NCBI GenBank assembly: GCA_030432905.1
Contig: JAUILU010000003.1
Coordinates: forward strand, 248,001 to 312,000
Direction: 5' to 3'
Source of the DNA: Phycisphaerae bacterium
GTDB taxonomy: Bacteria; Planctomycetota; Phycisphaerae; Phycisphaerales; UBA1924
Length of the DNA: 64,000 nt
In this document: positions 29,737 to 37,834 of the stretch, in pieces
Layout: every line of letters begins with the position of its first letter
Position numbering within the stretch: the stretch's first letter is position 1
Translations under genes and position numbers: made by a program
The notes under the pieces: model-generated
Databases searched by the model: none
What the model was told of the DNA's origin: nothing
The model's input: only the letters and a program-made list of their open reading frames with translations

Positions 29737-31401
29737 ATGCCCGGACGCCGCGTCTATCTCGAAACCTTCGGCTGCCAGATGAACGAGCTGGACTCGGAGC
29801 TGGTCGCGGGCCAGCTTGCCAGCCTCGGCTATCAGTTCACGCCGCGCGTCGCTGAGGCGGACGTGGTCCTGTACAACACCTGCTCCGTGCGTGAACAGGC
29901 CGAGCAGAAGGTCTGGAGCCGGCTGGGTGAGCTGCGCGAATCCAAGTCGGATAAGCCGGAGATGGTTGTCGGTGTGCTGGGCTGCATGGCCGAGCGTGAC
30001 GGCACCGACCTCATGGACCGCATGCCCGTCGTTGACGTCATGTGCGGGCCGGCTGAACTCGACAAGCTGCCATTGCTCATCGACAACGCGGTGCGGACCC
30101 GGCAGAGCCTTGTAACCGATGACCCAAACGCCGCGACCAAGTCGGTCAAGTCGGCGGCGCTCCAGGGCTCGGCATCGCGCCGCAGCGGCACGCTCGCGGC
30201 CGCGGGCGACTCGCTCGAATACCTCGACCTCTCCCGCTCGGTCAGCCCGATCGACCCAGCAGGCTCACTCAACAAGAGCGCGTACGTCCGCATCACGCGC
30301 GGCTGCAACAAGTTCTGTACCTATTGCGTCGTGCCCTTTACGCGCGGCGCCGAGATCCACCGCCCGCCGGCGCACATCATCGACGAGGTCAAGCGACTCG
30401 CCGACCAGGGCGTCACCGAGATCACACTGCTCGGCCAGACCGTCAACCACTACCGGTTCGAGCACGACTCGGCGCTCGTCAGCAACGGCATCACCCAGCC
30501 CCAAAAAGGACAGGCCTTCAAGGGGGGTCACCGCCGCGACCCGCTCGCGGGCAGCAACGTGACGACCTTTGCCGATCTGCTCTACCAGCTCCACGAGAAC
30601 GCCCCGAGCGTGCAGAGGCTCCGCTTCGTGACCAGCTACCCGCGAGACTTCGGCGACGATGTGCTCGAGGTCATGCGCGACTGCCCGAGGCTGTGCCGGT
30701 ACCTGCACGTCCCGGCGCAGACCGGCTCGGATCGCATGCTCAAGAAAATGAACCGGGGCTACACGGTCTCCGAGTACAACGAGTTCATCGACCGAGCCAG
30801 GCACTACCTCCACCAGCCGGAGATCGGTCGGCCGCTGATGATCTCGGGCGACATCATCGTCGGGTTCCCGACCGAGACCAACGAGGACTTTGACAAGACC
30901 GTCGAGCTGCTCGAACGCACACGCTACAAGAGCTGCTTCATCTTCAAGTACTCGCCAAGGCCGGGCACGGTCGCGTACGACAAGATCCCCGACGATGTGC
31001 CAAACGCGGTCAAACGCGAACGCAACAACGCGCTGCTCGCCGTGCAGAGCAGGATCTCCGACGAGATCAGCAGGGAACAGGTCGGCAACGAGTTTGACAT
31101 CATGATCGAGGGGCCGAGCCAGCACGCGATCAAGGCGTCAGGGCTGAGCACAAAGAAGGCCAACAACGGCGTCCAGCTGACCATCGGGGGCAAGAGCGCC
31201 GACGAACCCGATGCGGTGTCGGTCGCCGCGGTGCTCGAACGGACCGAAGCCGAGACCGTGCAGTTCTCGGGCCGGACCGACGGCGATCAGATCGTCATGT
31301 TCGACGCCCCCACCGCCAAAGCCGCGGATCTCGCGGGCCAGATCAGGCGTGTCCGCATCACCGAGGGCGCGGGCCTGAGCCTTTTCGGCGAGTTGGTTTA
31401 G
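29737..31401 (+). CDS. miaB: tRNA-2-methylthio-N6-dimethylallyladenosine synthase
   Basis: MiaB adds a methylthio group to A37 of tRNAs. The UPF0004 domain opens the protein (YLETFGCQMNELDSELVAGQ, YNTCSVREQAEQKVWSRLGE, GVLGCMAER) with its three cluster Cys. The radical-SAM CxxxCxxC follows as CNKFCTYC near residue 190, then a TRAM-type C-terminus. It has 554 residues against the usual 440-480. Extra length lies in a Ser/Ala-rich linker (about 130-170), in an insert after LLGQTVNHYRF (about 240-270), and in the tail. These have normal GC. The start at 29737 follows a TAGAGT box by six bases. Confidence 0.93.
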   Translation: MPGRRVYLETFGCQMNELDSELVAGQLASLGYQFTPRVAEADVVLYNTCSVREQAEQKVWSRLGELRESKSDKPEMVVGVLGCMAERDGTDLMDRMPVVDVMCGPAELDKLPLLIDNAVRTRQSLVTDDPNAATKSVKSAALQGSASRRSGTLAAAGDSLEYLDLSRSVSPIDPAGSLNKSAYVRITRGCNKFCTYCVVPFTRGAEIHRPPAHIIDEVKRLADQGVTEITLLGQTVNHYRFEHDSALVSNGITQPQKGQAFKGGHRRDPLAGSNVTTFADLLYQLHENAPSVQRLRFVTSYPRDFGDDVLEVMRDCPRLCRYLHVPAQTGSDRMLKKMNRGYTVSEYNEFIDRARHYLHQPEIGRPLMISGDIIVGFPTETNEDFDKTVELLERTRYKSCFIFKYSPRPGTVAYDKIPDDVPNAVKRERNNALLAVQSRISDEISREQVGNEFDIMIEGPSQHAIKASGLSTKKANNGVQLTIGGKSADEPDAVSVAAVLERTEAETVQFSGRTDGDQIVMFDAPTAKAADLAGQIRRVRITEGAGLSLFGELV

Positions 31402-31410
31402 TTCGAGCCG

Positions 31411-34400
31411 TTAGCTCTCGTCGAACCGTTCACGCGCACGGCGCTTGGCTGCCAGCAGCCCCGAATCTTCTTGCTTCGGTTTCTCCGCAGGCTTCAACTC
31501 GGCTTCATCGACCTGCACCTTCGGCGCATTCTGCCGACTTGCCTGACGCTGTCGCTCGGCAAGTCTCTTTCGTTTGGCTTCCATCGCTAGCTTCGCCGCG
31601 TCTTCATCGGTCAGGTGCGTCGCCTCACGCGCCGGCTCTTCTTTGGCTGCCTTGCGGAGCTGGCTGATCGAGTCCGGGAAAGACGCGACCGCCGCCGACG
31701 CGGTCTTGGGTGTGCGTTCGTTCAGGAACCGGTCCCACGCGATGCGCCGCGTAGCGATATCCAGCAGCATCACAACAATCGCAAGGATCAGCAGCTGCCG
31801 AACAAGCGGGCTCTCGGCCCGCCTGGGTGTGATCGATCGGCGATCGAAGATCAGGCTCGCGTCGGGGTTGCTGAGTTCAAGCACACGGCCGCCCGATGAC
31901 TCGGCGATCTGCCGAAGCAGCGGCCCGTTCGCGCCGAGCACCCGGTACTCTGCAGAATTGCTCTGCGTCGCGCCGCCAAGCACGGGCGGCAGTGGTTTGA
32001 CGTTGCTGCGCGGCTTGACGACCGCGATGTAGTTGCCGCTGCCCGACGCATCGACGAACGCCTCGTACTCGCCCGGGCCGATCTGCTCGAGCATCACGTC
32101 CTCGCGCTCGCCGCTCGGCCCGTACACGGTCGTGGGCACGGTCAGCCCGTCGATCGGAGAGCCCTCGGCGTCAACAGCGAGCATCCCGATCCGCATACGC
32201 CCCGATTCGATCTGCGTCGTAAGCTCGACACCCCGGCCAGTCGTCGGCCTGGAAACCAGCTGCGTGAGTTGCGACCAGAACGTGTCGTAACCCGACCAAC
32301 TGAGCCATGGCCCGGCCCACTTGTTGTGCGCATCAGATGTGAACGCGGCGACCCGACCAAGACCCGCGGTCCAGTGCGCCAGCACCGGCTCGCCCTCGGG
32401 TGTTGCGAGCACGTTGGTCACGCGGGGATCGTCTCGGAACTCTGTCAGCACGAGCCCTTCGAGCGGCCTCATCCCGTCGATCCCTGCGATAGCCGCCGAT
32501 GCAGACGGAAGAACCACGGGCGTGAACTCGCCTTCTTTGATCAGCGGATCGCGCACGATGCGGACCGCGCGAACGAAGATCCGCGGGAGCACGCTCGGGT
32601 TCGTGACCGGGTAGTGCACACCCCCGCCGCGTTCTGCCATGGCAAACATCGTCTCGGTGTCCGCGAAATCGCCGACCGAGATCGTCGAGACGTTGATGTC
32701 CTGCGTCGCGAGTTCTGCGCACATCTCGGGCAGGTGCGCGGCTCCCTGCGACTGGCCATCGGAGAGCACGATGATGTGCTTTACCGCGGCTTCGGTGTTC
32801 ACGAGCGCTTCGCGCGCCATCGCGAGCGCAGGCGGCAGGTTTGTGCCCCCGCCCGGCGCGATGGACTCAATCGCTGAGGTCGTGCCTTCCGGGTCATTGT
32901 TTGGCCCGAGTTCTCGAACCCAGTCGCCTCGGTTCGAGAACTCGATCACCCCGACAAGGTCCGCCGCCCCGAGACTCTTGGCCGCGATCGCTGCCGCGGA
33001 GTTTGCGATCTCTTGCTGCGATTGGAACGAGCCGCCGACCGCCGCGGACATGGAGCCCGACGCGTCGAGCACGAGCACGATCGCGGTTCTTCGTTCAACG
33101 AGTTTTTCAGAGAGATCGAGTTCGACCGGCAGGATCGGTTCGACGGCTGTGCCCGCCCAGCCGCCCGCGCCGAATGATGCGGGCCCGCCGACCATGATGA
33201 GCCCGCCGCCCATATCGCGGACGTGTGCGGCGAGCATCTGCTGTGTCTGCTCACCGACCTCGTCTGCTGGAACATTCTCGAGAATCACAAGGTCGTAGGG
33301 CTGGTAGCCGAGCAGATCGGTCGGCAGCCCCGCAGGCGCAACGACTCGAACATCAGCACCACTGCTCGTGAGTCGATCACCGAGAACCGAACTTACGTTG
33401 TTCGAAAGCCCATCGACGAGCAGGATCGAGCCGCTGCCCGGGCTGATGGTGAACGCCTCGGCCTGGTTGTTGTCGAGGTGCGTGTCGCCCGCGTACCCGG
33501 ACACACCCGCAGTCGTCGCGCGGTCGGGCTCGTACACCGCTCTAAACCTGTGGATTCGGCCCGCGCCGATCGGGACATCGAGCAGCACCGCGTGTCGGCC
33601 CGCGTCGAGCGTGAGCCTTCGTGATTGCCCGGGCTCGTCGCCGTTGATGTCGATGGGCTGGTCACCGCTCAGCAGCGAGAGCGTGCCGCTCGTGCCTGTG
33701 ATCGTGTTAATGACAACGCGCACCGTAACGACAGAGTCGGCCTGCGCCTGCGTGGGCACGATGAGCGATTCGACGATGGTCTCGTCCTTGACGAGGTAGT
33801 CCACCGGGATTACATCGATCGCGAGCGACCCCGCGTAGGCGCTGTTTGCAAGCTCCCCCGCGGCTCGGGCGGCGTCGCCGATCGTCTCGTTGCCGTCGCT
33901 CATCAGGACCAGCCGACCCGTCGCGTCGGGCGGGATCAGCGCCGAACCGATGCGCAGCGCGCCGGCGATGTCTGTCCCCTCGACGAGTTCGAGATCGAGA
34001 TCACGATCGTCGATCGGCGAGCGGGTCGGCGTGGCAACCGCGACCGATGAGCCGCCGAACACGACGAGTCCGAGCAGATCGTCCGGCCCCCGGCCCGCAT
34101 CCACCCTGCGGAAGAACCGTTCCGCGGCGTCAAGCACGCTCTGGCGTTGTCCTTCCTCGTCGAGACCAACGTAGCCGTAGCGGCGGATCGAATCAGAAAT
34201 ATCGATCACTCCCACCACCGCGACCTTGCTTGTCTCACGGACTGTGCTCGCGCCCGCGAGCAGAGCAGCGATGATTGCGAGCAAGCAGACGCGGAGCACC
34301 ACCGCCGACCAACGCCGAGCCCTCGCCATCGCCACGCACCAGCGAAGCATCACCCAGCCGAGCGGCAACGCAAGCAGCAGCAGCGCGAACCAGCGTGGAT

Positions 34401-34419
34401 CAACCAGCGTGACGCTCAA
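31411..34419 (-). CDS. Large membrane protein with two vWA domains and a glutamine-amidotransferase-like region
   Basis: A 1002-residue envelope protein. Two N-terminal helices (about 8-28 and 38-56) precede a vWA-like domain with MIDAS motif DISDS (73-77). A glutamine-amidotransferase-like segment follows (MGGGLIMVGGPASFGAGGWA, about 403-422), then a second vWA with DASGS (452-456), a beta-rich region, a C-terminal helix (about 905-925), and a charged tail. Similar proteins occur with BatA-like and MoxR systems in planctomycetes. vWA domains bind metal and partner proteins, so it is likely an assembly or stress scaffold; no enzymatic role is shown. Its start overlaps the upstream gene's stop by four bases. 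Confidence 0.75.
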   Translation of the reverse strand: MSVTLVDPRWFALLLLALPLGWVMLRWCVAMARARRWSAVVLRVCLLAIIAALLAGASTVRETSKVAVVGVIDISDSIRRYGYVGLDEEGQRQSVLDAAERFFRRVDAGRGPDDLLGLVVFGGSSVAVATPTRSPIDDRDLDLELVEGTDIAGALRIGSALIPPDATGRLVLMSDGNETIGDAARAAGELANSAYAGSLAIDVIPVDYLVKDETIVESLIVPTQAQADSVVTVRVVINTITGTSGTLSLLSGDQPIDINGDEPGQSRRLTLDAGRHAVLLDVPIGAGRIHRFRAVYEPDRATTAGVSGYAGDTHLDNNQAEAFTISPGSGSILLVDGLSNNVSSVLGDRLTSSGADVRVVAPAGLPTDLLGYQPYDLVILENVPADEVGEQTQQMLAAHVRDMGGGLIMVGGPASFGAGGWAGTAVEPILPVELDLSEKLVERRTAIVLVLDASGSMSAAVGGSFQSQQEIANSAAAIAAKSLGAADLVGVIEFSNRGDWVRELGPNNDPEGTTSAIESIAPGGGTNLPPALAMAREALVNTEAAVKHIIVLSDGQSQGAAHLPEMCAELATQDINVSTISVGDFADTETMFAMAERGGGVHYPVTNPSVLPRIFVRAVRIVRDPLIKEGEFTPVVLPSASAAIAGIDGMRPLEGLVLTEFRDDPRVTNVLATPEGEPVLAHWTAGLGRVAAFTSDAHNKWAGPWLSWSGYDTFWSQLTQLVSRPTTGRGVELTTQIESGRMRIGMLAVDAEGSPIDGLTVPTTVYGPSGEREDVMLEQIGPGEYEAFVDASGSGNYIAVVKPRSNVKPLPPVLGGATQSNSAEYRVLGANGPLLRQIAESSGGRVLELSNPDASLIFDRRSITPRRAESPLVRQLLILAIVVMLLDIATRRIAWDRFLNERTPKTASAAVASFPDSISQLRKAAKEEPAREATHLTDEDAAKLAMEAKRKRLAERQRQASRQNAPKVQVDEAELKPAEKPKQEDSGLLAAKRRARERFDES

Positions 34420-36722
34420 GGCGCATCCTCGGCATCCTGAACGATCGGCTGCGCGGGCTGCGTTTGCTGTGCCTGCTTGGCGAGCCTGTCGAAGACGCGT
34501 TTGATCACGTCCGCGTGACGCCTGGGCACGGTCTGCTGCTCGATCGCGCGCTGAGCGCGCTGCTCGGCTTGCTGGATCGCCCGCTGAGGACCGACGTCAC
34601 CCACCGCGTTGTCACCAGACTCGGCATTGCCGGGGCTGAACCACTGCGCGATCGTTCGCTCATCCTCGCGCCGGCCCTCCGGGTCATCCGAACGCGCATC
34701 GAGGTACTCGGTCCGCCCCTCCCAAGGCGAACTCAGCGGCTGATCCTGCGCAAGCTCGTCGAGCCGATCACCCGGCCCGGTCAGACGATCCGCTTGCTCC
34801 TGTAGTTTCTTCGCAGTGTCTCGCGCTTGCTCGCCGGCTTGATCCCTCGATGCGTTCTCTCGCAAAAGTTCGCCGAGCCCGCGGTCTTCGCCATCGCCCT
34901 CGCCTGCTCCTTGGCCGCCGGGCTCGCCTTGCGGGTCCTGCCCGGCCGCGTCCATCTCGCTTGAACCATCGCCGTCACCCGTGCCCTGCTGCTCGCCGGT
35001 CTGCTGACCCTGTTCGCCAGACTGCGACTGCTGCGGCGACGATTGCTCGCCTTGCCCTTCGCCCGAATCGGCAGCGCCCTGTGTTGGCTGCTGACCGTTC
35101 TCGCCCTGCTCTGATTGCTCGCCCGATGCGTCGTTCGCCGGCTGCTTCTGGCCGCCAGCTTCGCCTGATTGTGTTTCACCTTCAGAGCCGGCTTCGCCCT
35201 CGCTCTGTTCCTGCCCCGACTGCTGATCTTGCTGTTGACCTTCGCCGGATTGCTCGCCCGACTCGCCGGTCTGCTGCTGGGCGCCCTGTTCGCCGCTTTC
35301 TTCTTGGCCTTTTTCTGCTTGCTCGCCCTGCTGGTCGCCGGCTTGGTTCTCGGGCTGATCGCCGGCCTGATCCTGGGCTTGCTCTTGGCCCGTGTTCTCG
35401 TCGCCGCCCTGCTGCTCTTGGTTCTGTTCTGAAGCATCGGACTGCCCGGATTCACCCGACTGATCCGCGGCGTCACGGAGTTCCTGCGCGATCTCGTCGG
35501 CCCGCTCCTCGCCCTGCTGCTTTGCTTCTTCCTGAGCCTGTTGCTCTTCTTGTTGCTGCTGCTGTTCCTCGGCGAGCCGTTCCGCTTCTTCAGGAGGCAC
35601 GCCCTCTTGCTCAAGCTGCTCGCGGATCTCGTCCTTGGTTTGCTGATCCTGCGGCTGATCAGCTTGCTCTTGCTCGGCTTGATCCGTTTGCTCGCCAGAC
35701 TCATTGTTCTGCTCTTGCTCGATCTGATCGGCAAGCTCGCGAAGCTCATCCGCGATCTGCTCGGCCTGCGCGGGATCGGAACGCATCTGTTCAAGCAGCT
35801 GTTCCGCGGACTCTGCCGCGGACTCGAAATCACCCGACGACAAGTCCTCGGCAAGCTCTCTCGCACTCTCGAACCGGTCCGGGTCGATCGAGTTCAGGCG
35901 TTCGCGCAATGTGTCGGTCTCGACGCGATCGAGTTCGGCGCGCTTGGCCGCTTGTTCGGAAGCCTGCTGCAGAGTCTCCGCCGCCGCGGCGATCGTGTCT
36001 TCCGGGTCTCGCAATCCCTCGGCGAGTTCTTGTTCGAGCTCGGCGATCTCGCTGAGTTCCTCGTCTGATGCCTGACCGATCGAGGCCGCCGATTCGATCG
36101 CTTCCTTGGCCTCAGAGAGCTTCTCGCTTGCTTCGCTGACCGCCTCGAGTGTTTGCACACGCACGATGGGCTGGGGACCGGGCTCTTGGAAGCTGCGCAT
36201 CGGAGCAAAAGCCGCGACCAGCCCCGCGAGCACCACGCACCCGCTTGCGTACAGCATGCTTGCGCCGAAACGGACGCTCGCGACATCCTTTGGGCTCACC
36301 GCATCCGCCGCGGCTTGGCCTTTGGCAACCGAGAGCAACTCAAACCCGGACTCAGCGCCCCGGCTCGAAATCGCGAGCGAAGACCCGAGCGCATCGTGCG
36401 TGCCCGCGACTTCGTCCAGCGCCGACGCCGCGGCAAGTTCTGTCGGCCAATCACGCTTCGCCATGAGCAACGCGGCAAGACTGCCGACCACGAGCGGGAT
36501 CGCGACGACACACACCCACACCACCGGTGAAAGTTCCGCGAACCCGAGCCGGTCTGCGAACAGCTTGATCGCCACGACAACGACCGCCGCGACGATTCCG
36601 CCTGCCAGCAGGCACGGGCCGAGTTTCTGTGCAAACAGCGCCCGCCCCATCCTGCGGCGCGCCGCGGCGACCTTCGCCGCCACGGCATCTGGGACTCGGT
36701 TTGGCTGAGTGCTGCGTGCCAT
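34416..36722 (-). CDS. Membrane protein with very long Gln/Glu/Gly-rich low-complexity region
   Basis: A 768-residue protein. Two N-terminal helices (about 35-55 and 65-88) and a third near 165-185 precede an acidic coiled coil (KLSEAKEAIESAASIGQASD onward). About 250 residues of Gln/Glu/Gly/Ser repeats follow (DQQSGQEQSEGEAGSEGE and like phrases, coded by roughly 34900-35715). A more ordered basic C-terminus (PRRHADVIKRVFDRLAKQAQ) ends it. I recognise no family with certainty. The start at 36722 has TACACT seven bases upstream; the longer frame to 36968 would overlap trpD. It is translationally coupled to the vWA protein. Confidence 0.75.
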   Translation of the reverse strand: MARSTQPNRVPDAVAAKVAAARRRMGRALFAQKLGPCLLAGGIVAAVVVVAIKLFADRLGFAELSPVVWVCVVAIPLVVGSLAALLMAKRDWPTELAAASALDEVAGTHDALGSSLAISSRGAESGFELLSVAKGQAAADAVSPKDVASVRFGASMLYASGCVVLAGLVAAFAPMRSFQEPGPQPIVRVQTLEAVSEASEKLSEAKEAIESAASIGQASDEELSEIAELEQELAEGLRDPEDTIAAAAETLQQASEQAAKRAELDRVETDTLRERLNSIDPDRFESARELAEDLSSGDFESAAESAEQLLEQMRSDPAQAEQIADELRELADQIEQEQNNESGEQTDQAEQEQADQPQDQQTKDEIREQLEQEGVPPEEAERLAEEQQQQQEEQQAQEEAKQQGEERADEIAQELRDAADQSGESGQSDASEQNQEQQGGDENTGQEQAQDQAGDQPENQAGDQQGEQAEKGQEESGEQGAQQQTGESGEQSGEGQQQDQQSGQEQSEGEAGSEGETQSGEAGGQKQPANDASGEQSEQGENGQQPTQGAADSGEGQGEQSSPQQSQSGEQGQQTGEQQGTGDGDGSSEMDAAGQDPQGEPGGQGAGEGDGEDRGLGELLRENASRDQAGEQARDTAKKLQEQADRLTGPGDRLDELAQDQPLSSPWEGRTEYLDARSDDPEGRREDERTIAQWFSPGNAESGDNAVGDVGPQRAIQQAEQRAQRAIEQQTVPRRHADVIKRVFDRLAKQAQQTQPAQPIVQDAEDAP

Positions 36723-36729
36723 CTCTACT

Positions 36730-36735
36730 AGTGTA
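36730..36735 (-). promoter_or_regulatory. -10 box TACACT seven bases before the Gln-rich gene (leaderless layout)
   Basis: On the minus strand TACACT-AGTAGAG-ATG. It faces the trpD box across a 61-base gap. Confidence 0.45.
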
Positions 36736-36770
36736 TATCGGCCCGGCGCTCGATCGGTTCGCAAACCCGC

Positions 36771-36776
36771 TACCGT
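36771..36776 (+). promoter_or_regulatory. -10 box TACCGT seven bases before trpD start (leaderless layout)
   Basis: TACCGT-ATAGCCC-ATG; no Shine-Dalgarno site before 36784. TATAGC inside the spacer is an alternative but would lie too close to the start. Confidence 0.4.
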
Positions 36777-36783
36777 ATAGCCC

Positions 36784-37827
36784 ATGAAACTGATCACACG
36801 ACTGGCGATGGGCGACACACTCAGCGATTCGGACGCGGAGGCCGTCTTTCTTGATCTCCTCGGGGGCAAGCTCGACGACGCCCAGATCGGGGCTGTCCTC
36901 GCGCTCATCGAGGTCCGCGGCGCGACCGTCGAAGAACTCGTCGGCGGCGCACGCGCCATGCGCGCCAACGTCCAGAACGTCCACTACACATGCCCCGAGG
37001 GTGAATCGCTCATCGACACCTGCGGCACCGGGGGCACGCCGAAGGCCTTCAACGTCTCGACCGCCGCGGCGATCGTGGTCGCAGCAGCGAATCCAAACCC
37101 TGGCGCCGAATCGTCGCGCGTCCGCGTCGCAAAGCACGGCAGCAAGAGCCGAACCAAACGCGGATCGTCCGAGGTCCTCGAACAACTCGGTATCAACGTC
37201 AACGCGAGCCCGGATACTCAGGCAAGGTGTCTCGAAGAAATCGGCATCTGCTTCTGCTTCGCGATCCACCACCACCCCGCGATGCGGTTCGCCGCCGGGC
37301 CGAGAAAGTCGCTGGGTGTGCCGACAGTGTTCAACCTGCTCGGCCCGCTGACCAACCCCGCCAAGGCCGACCGCCAACTCATCGGCGTGTACGAGAGCCG
37401 CTGGGTTGACCGTGTCGCTAAAGCGCTGGCGCGACTCGGCGCCAAACGCGCGATGGTCATCCACAGCGACGAAGGCCTCGACGAGATCTCGCTGTTCGGC
37501 AAGACCAAGGTCGCCCACGTCAACAACGGCTGGATACGCACCGAAGAGATCGACCCGAGCAAACTCGGGCTCAGCAGCACCAAACGCGAGGACCTGATCG
37601 CAAACGACGTCGCCGACGCCGCGAGGATCTTTCAGAGCGTGATGGACAACGCACCCGGGCCCCACCGCGAGATCGTGTGCCTGAACGCCGCGGCTGGGCT
37701 CGTGGTCGCCGGCGCTGCTCCAGACATACAAGAAGGCCTGACGCTAGCCGATGAGGCGATCGCGTCAGGCCGGGCTGCCGAAACTCTCGACGGGCTCCGC
37801 CGACTCTCGCACGAGTCGGCTTCGTAA
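36784..37827 (+). CDS. trpD: Anthranilate phosphoribosyltransferase
   Basis: TrpD joins anthranilate to PRPP in tryptophan synthesis. The 347-residue product has the helical N-domain (MGDTLSDSDAEAVFLDLLGG), the PRPP loop CGTGGTPKAFNVSTAAA, KHGSKSRTKRGSSEVLEQLG, and FNLLGPLTNPA. The PRPP loop reads GTGGTPK where GTGGDG-type is usual; the rest of the site is intact. No other trp genes are near, so the pathway is dispersed. It diverges from the Gln-rich gene and converges on the kinase gene with an eight-base gap. Confidence 0.92.
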   Translation: MKLITRLAMGDTLSDSDAEAVFLDLLGGKLDDAQIGAVLALIEVRGATVEELVGGARAMRANVQNVHYTCPEGESLIDTCGTGGTPKAFNVSTAAAIVVAAANPNPGAESSRVRVAKHGSKSRTKRGSSEVLEQLGINVNASPDTQARCLEEIGICFCFAIHHHPAMRFAAGPRKSLGVPTVFNLLGPLTNPAKADRQLIGVYESRWVDRVAKALARLGAKRAMVIHSDEGLDEISLFGKTKVAHVNNGWIRTEEIDPSKLGLSSTKREDLIANDVADAARIFQSVMDNAPGPHREIVCLNAAAGLVVAGAAPDIQEGLTLADEAIASGRAAETLDGLRRLSHESAS

Positions 37828-37834
37828 ACAGGTC

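Noticed and set aside
31574..34504. Several long plus-strand open frames across the vWA gene
   Set aside because: GC-rich third positions leave opposite frames open; only the minus strand gives vWA motifs.
34900..35715. Long plus-strand frames rich in Leu opposite the Gln-rich gene
   Set aside because: They are antisense translations of the CAG/GAG-rich repeat, which always reads as Leu-rich; no start signals or family match.
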